Shown here: piece by piece, positions 36,199-45,817 of the stretch | Layout of the letters: each line of letters opens with the position of its first letter | Position numbering within the stretch: the first letter of the stretch is position 1 | From: Sphingobacteriales bacterium | GTDB taxonomy: Bacteria; Bacteroidota; Bacteroidia; Chitinophagales; JADIYW01 | Assembly: GCA_016719635.1 (NCBI GenBank) | Contig: JADJYT010000001.1 | Span: 186,001 to 250,000 of the forward strand | Reading direction: 5' to 3' | DNA: 64,000 nt | Notes under the pieces: model-generated | Seen by the model: only the letters and a program-made list of their open reading frames with translations | What the model was told of the DNA's origin: nothing | Database searches by the model: none | Made by a program: the position numbers and the translations under genes

Positions 36199-39100
36199 TT
36201 ATCTTAGCAAAGTTACGTTGCCTTTCACTATTTTTTGGGTTCCGTCTGTAAATTTAGCAACAACATAATAACCATAGGCATCTTCCTGGGCTAAAGCTCC
36301 TTTGTATTTGCCGTCCCAACCTGCAGTCAGGTCATTTGGCAGTATGTTTTTAGCCTCAAACACCTTATTTCCCCAGCGATTGTAAACAATCATCTGATCA
36401 ATACTGGTCGTCTGTGCGTTACCCCTGACTAAAAATATGTCATTTACCCCATCTCCGTTTGGAGTGAAGGCATTTGGAATAAATAAATCTATATCGCAGT
36501 CGGAAGATATGAGGATTGTATCTGAGCCGAAACATCCGTTCTGGTCGCTCACACTTACGTTGTATGTTCCTTCGTTGGAAACAATTACTGAAGAGGTTTC
36601 TGCACCTGTGCTCCATAAAATGGACCTAAACTGGCCGGGTACACTCAATTGCAGTTCACCCAAACAAAAAGTGGTATCATTACCAAGATTAATTACAGGA
36701 AGTGCATTTTTAACAATATCTACGGTATCACTAACGCTTCCACAGGCGTTACTGACAGTCGCTATATAGATTCCTGCTGCCGAAACAGTTATCTGTGACC
36801 CGCTCTCATCAGTATTCCATTGCGTAGATTGTATTCCTGTAGACAAAACTTTTGTAAAGTCACCGCAAAATGTAGTATCATTCCCTAAAGAAATCGTTGC
36901 AGGCAGTTGTAATTCTGAAACAACAACAGAATCCTTGGCAATACAATCATCTTTAATAACTGACACAACAAATTTTCCGGGCTCGGATGTGGTTATCGTC
37001 TGAGTTTGTTCCCCGTTCGGCTGCCATGAGTATGCATCAAATCCCTGTCCGGCATCTAAAGTTGTTTGACTGCCGGAACAAAATGACAGATTCCCGCTGA
37101 TATCTGCTGCAACATCAATAACGCTGACATCAACAGATGCAGTTCCTGAACAGCCATTGCTATATGCCGTAACAGTATACGTTCCTTGTTGTGTGACTAT
37201 AATAGTGTTTGTTGTTTCATTGGTATTCCATCGAACAGAATCAAACTGTCCGGTGGCAGTAAGCGTGGTAAATCCACCTTGACAAAATTTCAATGCACCA
37301 TCAATAGCCGGTTCAGGTTTCGGCTTAACTATAACTACCACTGTATCATTAATAACATCGTTATTACCAATTGATTTGAATGAAATATCATCTAATCCGA
37401 AATCATTGCCCACCTCTTCACTGCGAATATCATATAACTGGATGAGTGCCGAAGTACTTGAATTGGAGTTCCAGTTTACGGTAAAATTTTCCCAAACACA
37501 GGTCTGCGAGTTTTGAATATTCGTCGCTACAATCTGGTTGTTAATTTTAACTTTTAATACAGGACCATTGGGGTTAAAATTCATCATCCAGAAAGATAAT
37601 CTATACGTCTTGTTGGTTTCCGTAGAGACGGTCTGTCCTACTAATAATTTGGTAGTATCATAAGATGGGGATGTCAAAAATAAACTATCTCCAATAGTAG
37701 AATAATCCGGAGAATTACACCAGGTTAAAGCAGAAAACCTGTACCAGCCATTTAAGTTGGATCCATCCGGTGCATACCACATGTCTGTGTTCCATGACTG
37801 AATACCATTCTCAAAGCTCCCATTTACAATCTTTTCAGCTCCATCAGAGCCGTTGTTGGATGCTGTTACTACATAGGTTGTATTTAGTAACGGTGCTGCA
37901 TTGGGTAATTGAATTGATGCATTACTCAGACCTGTTGCAGGACTCCATAAATAGGAAGAATAGCCATTAGGGCCAATTAAGGGAACTGAGTCACCTTCAC
38001 AAACATAGACGGTATCTAAGGAACCACAATTTCTCTGCAAAACATCAACAGATGCAGTGCTTGAACAATTTCCTAAAAAAACAGACACAGAATACGTAGT
38101 CTGTTGACTGACAGAAATGGAAGTAGAAGTTTCTCCCGTATTCCATCGCACAGAGTCGAATTGTCCAACGGCAGTCAGGATTGTACTTTGACCGGCACAA
38201 TATGAAGTACTGCCGGAAATAGAAACAGTACACTGCTGGACACACCTATTAACAACAACCTTAACATTCTGTGTTTTCACACATCCGGCATCCTCTGAGC
38301 TAACCGTATAAACTACACTATCTTTCGTACTGCCGCTATAGGTCAGCAGTTGACGAATATTGTTGCCGGTTCCTGCAATGGCTCCGGTAATACCTGCACC
38401 TCCGCTCACTGTCCAACTCATCGATGCATTTGGATCGGATGAAGAAAGTGTAATGATGGCGGAATCTCCGCTGCATATATTGGTGGTGGAAGTAGTGGCA
38501 TTCACATCATTACAAACCAGCTGATAGGAAATGGTATTGGAAACCGGCAGACTTCCGTTGGGATGTGTGATGGCTTTGATAAAATGTTTACCGGTATTGC
38601 AGTCATTTCTGCTGAGTACAATTTCAAGAACAGTATCAGAGCTGAAATTCAGCTGTGCATAATCAATTCCACCGCAGGAATCAATCAGATTTCGCCGGAT
38701 GCCGTTGTTGGCAACCCTGGCTGTATCCGTCCCTTGCTGGCGGATGGCATAGGTGCCGTCCAGATTAAAGATACCGCATCGGTCATAGACGAAATTATCC
38801 TGACAACCCTGACGTTTATCGATAGCCAACGTTCTGCGATATCTTGTAGTGGCTGTTGACGAACAACTGGCGGCATTTGTAAATGCCCCAATCGTCCTTT
38901 TACAGGCACTTTGTACCACATAAATGGGGTAGCCTAAATTACACAGTCCGCTTACGTTGTAGATGGTATTGACGGAATCACTGGTAAAACATAAAATAAT
39001 GGCGTTTGCCGGAATGGAATCCGTTGGTGAAGCGGGAATGAGATTACCCACATTGCAGGAACCTGTTCTGAGATTGCTGATTAATGTGGCGGACGGTGTC

Positions 39101-39591
39101 TTAAAACCACAAGGATTGGCTCCGGTATTAATATCGTTGTCATTATTGTCTCCGCTGTTGCTGTTTGCCGGGTCAAAATTTATCGCCAGGTTAGAAACCT
39201 TAATACCTGTTCCGGAGGTCAGTACCATGTATTCGTTCTGAGGTTCTGTTCCGCTGAGGCCGCAGGCATCAATAAATATACCCAGTGTTTTTATACAATT
39301 TCCAAAGTTGACCGTATCACGCGGGATGGCATTGCCAGGTATAAAAGCAATGCTGTCACCCTGAGCATTGTATGGATTAAAGGTGCTGTCTGAACTCTGA
39401 TAAATGACAACATTGGTATTTGCCGGGATTCCGGATGCTGAGACCGTATACCGAACCGTGTCATTGCCGGAGGTACAGATGACAGATGGTGTCTGTAAGG
39501 TTAAAGAGATAGATGGATCTGCCCATGCAAAAAATGCAGAAACAATACATACAATAGAGGCTAAAAATGGGATGGACAACAGTCGCTTCAT
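36199..39591 (-). CDS. Giant T9SS-secreted repeat protein, paralogue with carbohydrate-binding-like insert
   Basis: A 1130-residue paralogue of the next gene. It has a signal peptide (about residues 1-24, ending FAWA), the same N-terminal domain (KTLGIFIDACGLSG, EYMVLTSGTG) and the same type B T9SS end (NAFTPNGDGVND, YNRWGNKVFE, WDGKYKG). The middle differs: it has fewer Ig-like repeats, and near residues 590-750 an insert beginning VNGSFENGIQSWNT that looks like a CBM4/9 or DUF642-type carbohydrate-binding jelly-roll. Encoded 64 bases before its paralogue in the same direction. Binding of a polysaccharide is an inference from the insert. Confidence 0.87.
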   Translation of the reverse strand: MKRLLSIPFLASIVCIVSAFFAWADPSISLTLQTPSVICTSGNDTVRYTVSASGIPANTNVVIYQSSDSTFNPYNAQGDSIAFIPGNAIPRDTVNFGNCIKTLGIFIDACGLSGTEPQNEYMVLTSGTGIKVSNLAINFDPANSNSGDNNDNDINTGANPCGFKTPSATLISNLRTGSCNVGNLIPASPTDSIPANAIILCFTSDSVNTIYNVSGLCNLGYPIYVVQSACKRTIGAFTNAASCSSTATTRYRRTLAIDKRQGCQDNFVYDRCGIFNLDGTYAIRQQGTDTARVANNGIRRNLIDSCGGIDYAQLNFSSDTVLEIVLSRNDCNTGKHFIKAITHPNGSLPVSNTISYQLVCNDVNATTSTTNICSGDSAIITLSSSDPNASMSWTVSGGAGITGAIAGTGNNIRQLLTYSGSTKDSVVYTVSSEDAGCVKTQNVKVVVNRCVQQCTVSISGSTSYCAGQSTILTAVGQFDSVRWNTGETSTSISVSQQTTYSVSVFLGNCSSTASVDVLQRNCGSLDTVYVCEGDSVPLIGPNGYSSYLWSPATGLSNASIQLPNAAPLLNTTYVVTASNNGSDGAEKIVNGSFENGIQSWNTDMWYAPDGSNLNGWYRFSALTWCNSPDYSTIGDSLFLTSPSYDTTKLLVGQTVSTETNKTYRLSFWMMNFNPNGPVLKVKINNQIVATNIQNSQTCVWENFTVNWNSNSSTSALIQLYDIRSEEVGNDFGLDDISFKSIGNNDVINDTVVVIVKPKPEPAIDGALKFCQGGFTTLTATGQFDSVRWNTNETTNTIIVTQQGTYTVTAYSNGCSGTASVDVSVIDVAADISGNLSFCSGSQTTLDAGQGFDAYSWQPNGEQTQTITTSEPGKFVVSVIKDDCIAKDSVVVSELQLPATISLGNDTTFCGDFTKVLSTGIQSTQWNTDESGSQITVSAAGIYIATVSNACGSVSDTVDIVKNALPVINLGNDTTFCLGELQLSVPGQFRSILWSTGAETSSVIVSNEGTYNVSVSDQNGCFGSDTILISSDCDIDLFIPNAFTPNGDGVNDIFLVRGNAQTTSIDQMIVYNRWGNKVFEAKNILPNDLTAGWDGKYKGALAQEDAYGYYVVAKFTDGTQKIVKGNVTLLR

Positions 39592-39658
39592 AAGCTATAT
39601 TTATAGCCAAGTAAGGTACGAAGATTTTATATGATTTATTAGACTGTTGATAATAAAA

Positions 39659-39688
39659 AAAGCGGTGGAGAATTAATTCCACCGCTTT
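39659..39688 (-). terminator. Strong intrinsic terminator downstream of groEL
   Basis: An 11-base-pair GC-rich stem (AAAGCGGTGGA with TCCACCGCTTT) encloses an 8-base loop. On the minus strand it is followed by seven T residues. It lies about 105 bases after the groEL stop and ends the groES-groEL transcript. Confidence 0.8.
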
Positions 39689-39722
39689 AAAAATGTTTGT
39701 CTTGTTTACTTTCTTTACCGGA

Positions 39723-39786
39723 ATAGTTTGACTAGATCCTTCGCTCCGCTCAGGATAGTTCGACTATACAATCTCTGAAGAGATTG
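39723..39786. repeat. REP-like intergenic palindrome with flanking direct repeats
   Basis: Two 12-base direct repeats (ATAGTTTGACTA at 39723 and ATAGTTCGACTA at 39755, one mismatch) flank the palindromic core ATCCTTCGCTCCGCTCAGGAT (39736-39756, 5-base arms). A second palindrome CAATCTCTGAAGAGATTG follows at 39769-39786. The core resembles dispersed intergenic repeats often seen in Bacteroidota genomes. It lies between the groEL stop and the terminator. Confidence 0.5.
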
Positions 39787-39793
39787 AGTCTCA

Positions 39794-41434
39794 CTACATC
39801 ATTCCGCCCATGCCGCCCGGCATGCCGCCGCCACCCATTGCCGGCGCTTCTTTGCTCGGTTTCTCCACAATAGCACATTCTGTTGTCAGAATCATAGAAG
39901 CTATCGAAGCTGCATTCTCCAAAGCGACACGTGTCACTTTTGTCGGATCGATTACACCTGCTTTATACAGATTCTCATATACTTCCGTTTTGGCATTATA
40001 GCCATAGTCCTTTTTACCGTTTTTCACATTGAATACAACTATAGAACCCTCAACACCAGCATTTTCTGATATTTGTCTCAATGGTGACTCTAAGGCAATC
40101 TTGATGATTTCAATACCTGTTTGCTCATCTTCATTCGCCCCTTTCAGTTTGTCCAAAGCAACACTGGCTCGAATCAACGCAACTCCACCGCCCGGTACGA
40201 TTCCTTCTTCTACAGCAGCACGTGTTGCATGTAGTGCATCATCTACCCTGTCTTTTTTCTCTTTCATTTCCACTTCCGAAGGTGCACCTACATAAAGCAC
40301 TGCGACACCGCCGCTCAATTTTGCCAAACGCTCCTGCAGCTTTTCCTTATCATAATCGGATGTGGTCGTTTCAATTTGCGCTTTTATCTGATTCACTCTT
40401 GCCTGAATGTCAGATTTTTTACCCGCACCATTGATGATTGTCGTATTGTCTTTGTCTATCACCACTTTTTCGGCAACACCCAGCTGATCCATTTGTGTAT
40501 CTTCCAGTTTGTAGCCTAACTCATCAGACACCACCTGTCCGTTCGTCAAGATAGCAATATCCTGTAACATCGCTTTTCTTCTGTCACCAAAACCCGGAGC
40601 TTTTACAGCAGCAATTTTTAAGGATCCGCGCAAACGGTTCACCACCAATGTCGCCAGTGCTTCACTTTCCACATCTTCCGCAATGATTAACAAGGCTCTG
40701 CCTGTCTGTACCACTTTTTCCAAAATCGGCAGCAGGTCTTTCATCGAAGAGACTTTTTTGTCGTAAATCAGGATGAATGGTTTCTCCATTTCCACTTCCA
40801 TACTTTCCGCATTGGTGACGAAATACGGAGAGATATATCCTCTGTCGAACTGCATACCTTCCACCACGTCTACATAGGTTTCTGTTCCTTTCGCTTCTTC
40901 TACGGTAATAACACCTTCAGTGCCTACTTTTTCCATGGCATCTGCAATGAATTTTCCGATTTCTTCGTCATTATTGGCAGATATGGTCCCTACCTGTTTG
41001 ATCTTGCTGAAATCTTTTCCCACTTTTTCAGAGATATTCTTCAATTCGGCAACGATAGCATGTACCGCTTTGTCTATACCACGTTTCAAATCCATTGGAT
41101 TCGCTCCGGCTGTGATGGATTTCAGTCCCGGACCTATGATAGCCTGAGCCAATACGGTAGCGGTTGTTGTTCCGTCACCGGCCACATCATTGGTTTTAGA
41201 AGCGACATCTTTTACCAGTTGAGCACCCATGTTTTCAAACGGGTCTTCCAGTTCAACTTCTTTGGCAACCGTCACACCATCTTTCGTTATGGCAGGTGCG
41301 CCAAATTTTTTCTCAATAATCACATTTCTTCCTTTCGGGCCTAATGTAACTTTTACGGCATTTGCCAATGCATCCACACCGGCTTTTAGCTTATCTCTCG
41401 ATTCTGTACTGTAACTTATTTGTTTTGAGCTCAT
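39794..41434 (-). CDS. groL: Chaperonin GroEL (Hsp60)
   Basis: GroEL forms the double-ring ATP-driven folding chamber. The 546-residue protein begins at the normal place (SSKQISYSTESRDKLKAG) and has the ATP-binding VTLGPKGRNVII, DGTTTATVLAQAI, the apical and hinge segments, and the GGM-rich C-terminal tail (MGGGGMPGGMGGMM). It is encoded 112 bases after groES in the same direction and shares its promoter. Length and all visible motifs are normal. Confidence 0.98.
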   Translation of the reverse strand: MSSKQISYSTESRDKLKAGVDALANAVKVTLGPKGRNVIIEKKFGAPAITKDGVTVAKEVELEDPFENMGAQLVKDVASKTNDVAGDGTTTATVLAQAIIGPGLKSITAGANPMDLKRGIDKAVHAIVAELKNISEKVGKDFSKIKQVGTISANNDEEIGKFIADAMEKVGTEGVITVEEAKGTETYVDVVEGMQFDRGYISPYFVTNAESMEVEMEKPFILIYDKKVSSMKDLLPILEKVVQTGRALLIIAEDVESEALATLVVNRLRGSLKIAAVKAPGFGDRRKAMLQDIAILTNGQVVSDELGYKLEDTQMDQLGVAEKVVIDKDNTTIINGAGKKSDIQARVNQIKAQIETTTSDYDKEKLQERLAKLSGGVAVLYVGAPSEVEMKEKKDRVDDALHATRAAVEEGIVPGGGVALIRASVALDKLKGANEDEQTGIEIIKIALESPLRQISENAGVEGSIVVFNVKNGKKDYGYNAKTEVYENLYKAGVIDPTKVTRVALENAASIASMILTTECAIVEKPSKEAPAMGGGGMPGGMGGMM

Positions 41435-41546
41435 TTTTATTATTTTTTTTTGATTTGATGAATTGATGAATTTTAGGTTGTTTCGGATGAAATGAAGCGA
41501 TTGTAACTGTTTAAATGGCTACTTATCACCCCATGACGGCATGTAA

Positions 41547-41831
41547 TTATACAATTGCCAAAATGTCAGACTCTCTCATAATGAGGTAATCAGTTCCGTC
41601 AATGTTGATTTCTGTACCGCTGTATTTTCCGTAAAGTACCGTATCGCCTATTTTTACGGTTGTCGGTTCATCTTTTTTACCAGGCCCTACTGCTACAACT
41701 TCGCCTTTCTGAGGCTTTTCTTTAGCTGAATCCGGGATGATGATGCCTGATTTTGTTTTAGTTTCCGCTTCTGCGGCTTTCACGACCACTCTGTCTGCCA
41801 GGGGCTGAATGTTCACTTTACTCTTTGCCAT
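41547..41831 (-). CDS. groS: Co-chaperonin GroES (Hsp10)
   Basis: GroES caps the GroEL chamber. The 94-residue protein has IQPLADRVVVK at the start, the mobile loop with ETKTKSGIIIPDSAKEKP (residues 20-37), and YGKYSGTEI near the end. It is first in the groES-groEL operon and follows a full Bacteroidota promoter. No CIRCE-like inverted repeat is visible upstream. Confidence 0.98.
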   Translation of the reverse strand: MAKSKVNIQPLADRVVVKAAEAETKTKSGIIIPDSAKEKPQKGEVVAVGPGKKDEPTTVKIGDTVLYGKYSGTEINIDGTDYLIMRESDILAIV

Positions 41832-41870
41832 AATTATTGTTGATTTTTATTGAATGAATTAAATTGCGCG

Positions 41871-41901
41871 CAAAAATAGACTAAATTCGTGCCATTCCAA
41901 A
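41871..41901 (-). promoter_or_regulatory. Promoter of groES-groEL
   Basis: On the minus strand the -7 box TATTTTTG (41871-41878) and the -33 box TTTG (41898-41901) are separated by exactly 19 bases. This is a textbook Bacteroidota housekeeping promoter. The groES ATG begins 40 bases downstream. Confidence 0.75.
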
Positions 41902-41968
41902 ATATATGGCAAAATGGCAAAATTAAATGCTAATTTTTCAGTTTGATTTAAGTAAACTAAGAAGCAAT

Positions 41969-42334
41969 ATGAAAAATCTGAAATTATCTGTAGTTCTTCT
42001 ATTAGCAATCACCCTCGTTTCCTGTATACATTCTGCGAACAAAGCGTTACTGGTGGGCGAATGGAAAGGAGCAGAATGGCTGGCCAACGGAAAACCTTCA
42101 GACAATGATGCTTCTAAAGTATATCTCAAATTTTCAGACGATGGTGGTTATGTATCCGATTTTGGCGGCAGTAGGGAGAAGGGAACTTATATTCTCCGGG
42201 AAAATAAATTATTTACAACCGCTGAAGACCAGCTGGAAATTATGGTCGAGATAGCCAAATTGACGAAAGACAGCCTTGTCTTTAACATGAACCGGGGCGG
42301 ACAGCCTGAAATACTGATATTGATTAGAAAATAG
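41969..42334 (+). CDS. Small lipocalin-like lipoprotein of unknown function
   Basis: A 121-residue lipoprotein, starting at the ATG at 41969, which opens a clean SPII signal with lipobox LVSC near residue 18; the frame is open further upstream without a better start. The mature part (LVGEWKGAEWLANG, VYLKFSDDGGYVSDFG, KGTYILRENKLF) has the pattern of small lipocalin-like beta-barrel domains common in Bacteroidota. It diverges from groES and converges on the esterase gene. No partner is visible. Confidence 0.7.
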   Translation: MKNLKLSVVLLLAITLVSCIHSANKALLVGEWKGAEWLANGKPSDNDASKVYLKFSDDGGYVSDFGGSREKGTYILRENKLFTTAEDQLEIMVEIAKLTKDSLVFNMNRGGQPEILILIRK

Positions 42335-42342
42335 TGAACCTA

Positions 42343-43584
42343 TCATTCAACCACCAGTTTTGCTGCAGTAATTTCTTGCGTTTTTTCATTAATCAGTGAT
42401 ATAACATATACCCCTTTAGTCAATCCGATGGACTGTGTCGATATAGGTTTCCCGGTAAACACCGATTTGTACACTACTTTCCCGGTTATATCAGTAATGG
42501 AAAGCACATTACCTATGTATGGCTGAATACCGGTCAGGTAAAACTCATCGATTGTAGGATTGGGAGATACATTTATATTTATAACCGGATTATTGCGGAT
42601 GGATGTTGGTGTGGAATTACACCCTAACTGGCGGGCAAAAAAGTTTTTCATGTAATACACCGTACTGTCAAAAAACGGCTGTACCACAAAACCGAAGAAG
42701 TCGGCAGAATAAGAAGTATGTCCGCCATCTGGAATGACATAGAAAGGATTATAGATACCCAGATTTTGCGCATAAGGATGCAACACGTTGCTGCCGTCCA
42801 CATACATTAAAGTTGCAATATTATAGGGTCTGCCGCGGTTAAATGGAATCTCAGGATCCCAAATGTTATGAACGCTCAGGAAATTGGTATGCTCGTTGTC
42901 CAGGTAACTTTTATCTCCTAAAGCACCGTTGATATTGACCACCCCGAAAACATCTTTGCCAAAGTCTATAAAATCATAATTACCAAAAACTCCGCCAATT
43001 TCATTCAACCATCCCCTCCATTCCGTGCTTAAATTATCCAGGGAATCCAGATAGATTGCATGCATCACATTGAATGCACCCGCGCTGGCACCGCACAAAA
43101 ATATTTTGGTGGTGTCTATCCTGAATGGGTTAGAGCTGTCTCTGGCAGAATTATAAAAATAACGAACCAACTCTTTAGTATCCTGTACCCCCCTGCCCAC
43201 AGCTTTCAGCATCAAATCCTGAAACAGCAGTGAAACAAATGTCGGTTCCAATCTATAGGTGGCGGAGGAAAAAACATACCCCAATTTAGCGAACTCCTCT
43301 CCCATTTTTATCTGGCTTTCATAATCTTTGGTACCTGTCCAGTAGGCTCCGCCGTGTTCGAAAATTATGAGTGGCCGCAAAGAAGCTGTATCGTCTTTCG
43401 GTTCAAAGATATCCATTAGGATAGGTTGCACATAGCCTCCGGCATTTTTTGCATGACTATAGGCAATGTTTTTTGTTGCTTTTACCTGGGGAAAAATTTT
43501 CTGCAGATACCTGCCGCCGTCACATTGTGCTGACAATTGGAGAATGTAAAAATAAGTTGAAAGAAAAAGCAGCTGATTTTTCAT
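42343..43584 (-). CDS. T9SS-secreted alpha/beta-hydrolase (esterase-like)
   Basis: A 413-residue secreted hydrolase. I place the start at the ATG at 43584, which begins the signal peptide (MKNQLLFLSTYF, cleaved after LSAQ), and not at the in-frame upstream codon at 43599. The hydrolase domain has the oxyanion EHGGAYW near residue 75 and the nucleophile elbow CGASAGAFN near residue 165; DGGHTSYS near residue 285 may give the catalytic histidine. The C-terminus (SPNPTIDEFYL, ITDITGKVVY, KGVYVISL) is a type A T9SS sorting domain. Substrate unknown. Confidence 0.8.
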   Translation of the reverse strand: MKNQLLFLSTYFYILQLSAQCDGGRYLQKIFPQVKATKNIAYSHAKNAGGYVQPILMDIFEPKDDTASLRPLIIFEHGGAYWTGTKDYESQIKMGEEFAKLGYVFSSATYRLEPTFVSLLFQDLMLKAVGRGVQDTKELVRYFYNSARDSSNPFRIDTTKIFLCGASAGAFNVMHAIYLDSLDNLSTEWRGWLNEIGGVFGNYDFIDFGKDVFGVVNINGALGDKSYLDNEHTNFLSVHNIWDPEIPFNRGRPYNIATLMYVDGSNVLHPYAQNLGIYNPFYVIPDGGHTSYSADFFGFVVQPFFDSTVYYMKNFFARQLGCNSTPTSIRNNPVININVSPNPTIDEFYLTGIQPYIGNVLSITDITGKVVYKSVFTGKPISTQSIGLTKGVYVISLINEKTQEITAAKLVVE

Positions 43585-43610
43585 AAAGGAAAGATACAAA
43601 AAATATCATT

Positions 43611-44402
43611 TTATCTGCCGCTGTCCTGATTTTGTTTCAAGAATTCCTTATCATCCAGAGCGGCCGGGTAGACATATTTACGGAAAGAACTGCTCCTGTC
43701 TTTAGAGTAACCTGCATACATCCTTTTTATATTGATGGCTAAATCATAATCACTGGTATTTTGAAGATAATCATACGGCATATTTAAAAAGGTGATAAAC
43801 CGGTCGTATTCTTCCTCATCCAGATCAATGATATTATAACTGTTATACAGCCTGAACAAGTCCTTTAAAACGATCCGTTTTGCCTCTTCTGTTTCCAGTT
43901 TAGCAGCAAATCTTTTTTCTTTTTCATGTTTACTGAGTAATTCATACAAATATGAGATGGGACTGATTAAGGGTCGGGCATCCGGATTGATATCTGTCTG
44001 TTTTATATAGAGCTTATTGATCTCATGCCTGATTTGCTGGTGTGTTCTGATAGCATGGATCTGAACCTCTGTGAGTTCCTGCGGTGTCCTTTGAAGAACC
44101 AGTGTAACAAAATATTCACTTTTGGGAATGGAGTCTTTGAGTGTCAATTTGGTGGGTACATGCCCGTTTTTCAATATAATCAATGAATCTGATTGATGCA
44201 TTTTTAGGTTGAAGTACCCATCTTTATTGGCAGAAAATCCGACCTGAATGCGGCGAAAAGCTACATCTGCAAATGGTACAGGGTTGTTGTTTTCATCCAC
44301 TACTTTAACCTTTAGAGTTATCTCGTTTTGTTGAGCAAAAATTAAATTAGAGAGAAGAATGGCCGGTATGAGCAGAAAATTACGCACCGTCAAATTTACC
44401 AT
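43611..44402 (-). CDS. Secreted protein with carboxypeptidase-regulatory-like domain
   Basis: A 263-residue protein with a signal peptide ending FAQQ near residue 25. Residues 27-110 form a CarboxypepD_reg-like/CNA-B-type beta-sandwich (LKVKVVDENNNPVPFADVAF, ANKDGYFNL), as found at the N-terminus of TonB-dependent receptors, but no receptor follows. The rest is charged and helical without a motif I know. Spaced 26 bases before the esterase gene when counted from the esterase's preferred ATG, so the two may be one operon. Confidence 0.68.
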   Translation of the reverse strand: MVNLTVRNFLLIPAILLSNLIFAQQNEITLKVKVVDENNNPVPFADVAFRRIQVGFSANKDGYFNLKMHQSDSLIILKNGHVPTKLTLKDSIPKSEYFVTLVLQRTPQELTEVQIHAIRTHQQIRHEINKLYIKQTDINPDARPLISPISYLYELLSKHEKEKRFAAKLETEEAKRIVLKDLFRLYNSYNIIDLDEEEYDRFITFLNMPYDYLQNTSDYDLAINIKRMYAGYSKDRSSSFRKYVYPAALDDKEFLKQNQDSGR

Positions 44403-44503
44403 AAATCAATTTTAAACTGACTAAAAACATGTTAATTTATGTTGTTTAGAGTAATTAAATAAGTGTTTGATTTTTATGAATATTTCAATAATTTTATTGC
44501 CTT

Positions 44504-45070
44504 ATGAATTCACTCTCCACATTAACGGATCCGGAACTGATACTGCTTTACCAGCAGAAGGGCGATACTGCCTGTATCGGTGAACTGTACAAGCGGTATT
44601 CTTTACTGGTTTATGGATTATGTTACAAATACCTCAAAGAGGAGGAGGAGGCAAAGGATGCTGTCACGGATATATTCGAAATCGTACTGGAAAAATTAAA
44701 AATACACCAGGTCGGTTTTTTTAAATCCTGGTTGTTTATGGTGAGTAAGCACCATTTGATACGCCAACAATCCAAAAATAATTCTCTGGAAATCATTGAT
44801 ATAGAAAATATTTCAGAAAAAATTATGGAATCCGCGACAGATTTGTCTCTCAATAAGCAGGAACACGAAAGTGAACTCCTGCAAGAAGCAATAAGCAACT
44901 TAAACGACGAGCAGCGTACCTGTATTGATTTGTTCTACCTACAACAGAAACCTTACCAAGAAGTTGCTTCCATAACCGGCTACGATCTGAATAAAGTAAA
45001 AAGCGCTATTCAGAATGGGAAAAGGAATTTAAAATTATTTATGGAAGAAAAAAAACAACAACATGGATAA
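44504..45070 (+). CDS. Sigma-70 family RNA polymerase sigma factor (ECF-like)
   Basis: A 188-residue sigma factor with region 2 (ELYKRYSLLVYGLCYKYLK near residue 25, then the -10-binding segment) and region 4 (NDEQRTCIDLFYLQQKPYQEVASITGYDLNKVKSAIQNGKRNLK), with no region 3. This is the ECF architecture. The next gene overlaps by 8 bases and encodes a membrane protein with an N-terminal cytoplasmic part, as expected for an anti-sigma factor. The set of target genes is unknown. Confidence 0.88.
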   Translation: MNSLSTLTDPELILLYQQKGDTACIGELYKRYSLLVYGLCYKYLKEEEEAKDAVTDIFEIVLEKLKIHQVGFFKSWLFMVSKHHLIRQQSKNNSLEIIDIENISEKIMESATDLSLNKQEHESELLQEAISNLNDEQRTCIDLFYLQQKPYQEVASITGYDLNKVKSAIQNGKRNLKLFMEEKKQQHG

Positions 45071-45812
45071 CGACCGCATCAAGAAATACCTGAAAAATGA
45101 ATTACCCCCTGAAGAAAGAAATGCTTTTGAACGGGAGATGCAGGATGATCCGTTCTTAATGGAAGCTTTGGATGGATTAGAGTCTTTCAATCAACCTCCA
45201 AAATTAGAAGAAATTCTAAGGGAACTTGAAGTAAAGATTGACACCCGGACAGCATCTGCCAAAGCGGGAGGGAAAATTACATTCATGAATGTATTTAAAC
45301 TGGCTGCAGCTGCCTGCGTCATCGGTATTGTCGCTTTTACCAGCTGGCGTTATGTTTTTACGAAACGTATCGTGGATGAACAGACAATCTATGCTTCCTA
45401 CTTCAAACCCTTAACACATCCCGATGCGGCCGTTCGGGGCGAAAATAAGCTCTCGAATGATGAGCAGGCTATTCAGGCATATGAAAGGGAAGATTATTTT
45501 GAAGCGGTAAGGCAGTATGAAAAGCTGGTGGCTGACAATCCGGCCAATGTAAAGAACAAACTGTTTCTGGGAATTTCTTACCTCGCCACGAATCAGCCTA
45601 AGAAAGCCATTGATGTTCTGGGCAGCATCACCACCTCTGAAGAATTTCATTATGACATACAATGGTATCTTGCTTTAGCTTACATAAAAACGAAAGAGAT
45701 TCAAAAAGCGCAGGACATCCTGCAAAAAATTGTTCAAAATGAAAACTACTATCAGCATCAGGCAAAGAATATACTGACAGCTTTGGAGGGAAAATTGGCC
45801 AACAACAACTGA
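45063..45812 (+). CDS. Single-pass membrane protein with TPR-like repeats, probable anti-sigma partner
   Basis: A 249-residue protein. The N-terminal 60 residues (IKKYLKNELPPEERNAFEREMQDDPFLMEALDGL) have the acidic helical look of anti-sigma cytoplasmic domains. One membrane helix follows at about residues 78-95. The outer part carries TPR-like repeats (QAIQAYEREDYFEAVRQYEKLV, NKLFLGISYLATNQPKKAIDVL, WYLALAYIKTKEIQKAQDIL). It overlaps the sigma gene by 8 bases. It would hold the sigma factor at the membrane and sense an envelope signal; this is inferred from architecture. Confidence 0.72.
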   Translation: MDNDRIKKYLKNELPPEERNAFEREMQDDPFLMEALDGLESFNQPPKLEEILRELEVKIDTRTASAKAGGKITFMNVFKLAAAACVIGIVAFTSWRYVFTKRIVDEQTIYASYFKPLTHPDAAVRGENKLSNDEQAIQAYEREDYFEAVRQYEKLVADNPANVKNKLFLGISYLATNQPKKAIDVLGSITTSEEFHYDIQWYLALAYIKTKEIQKAQDILQKIVQNENYYQHQAKNILTALEGKLANNN

Positions 45813-45817
45813 CAACT

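Noticed and set aside
41832..41968. CIRCE-type HrcA operator before groES
   Set aside because: No 9-base inverted repeat with a 9-base spacer of the CIRCE type is visible; only a housekeeping promoter is seen.
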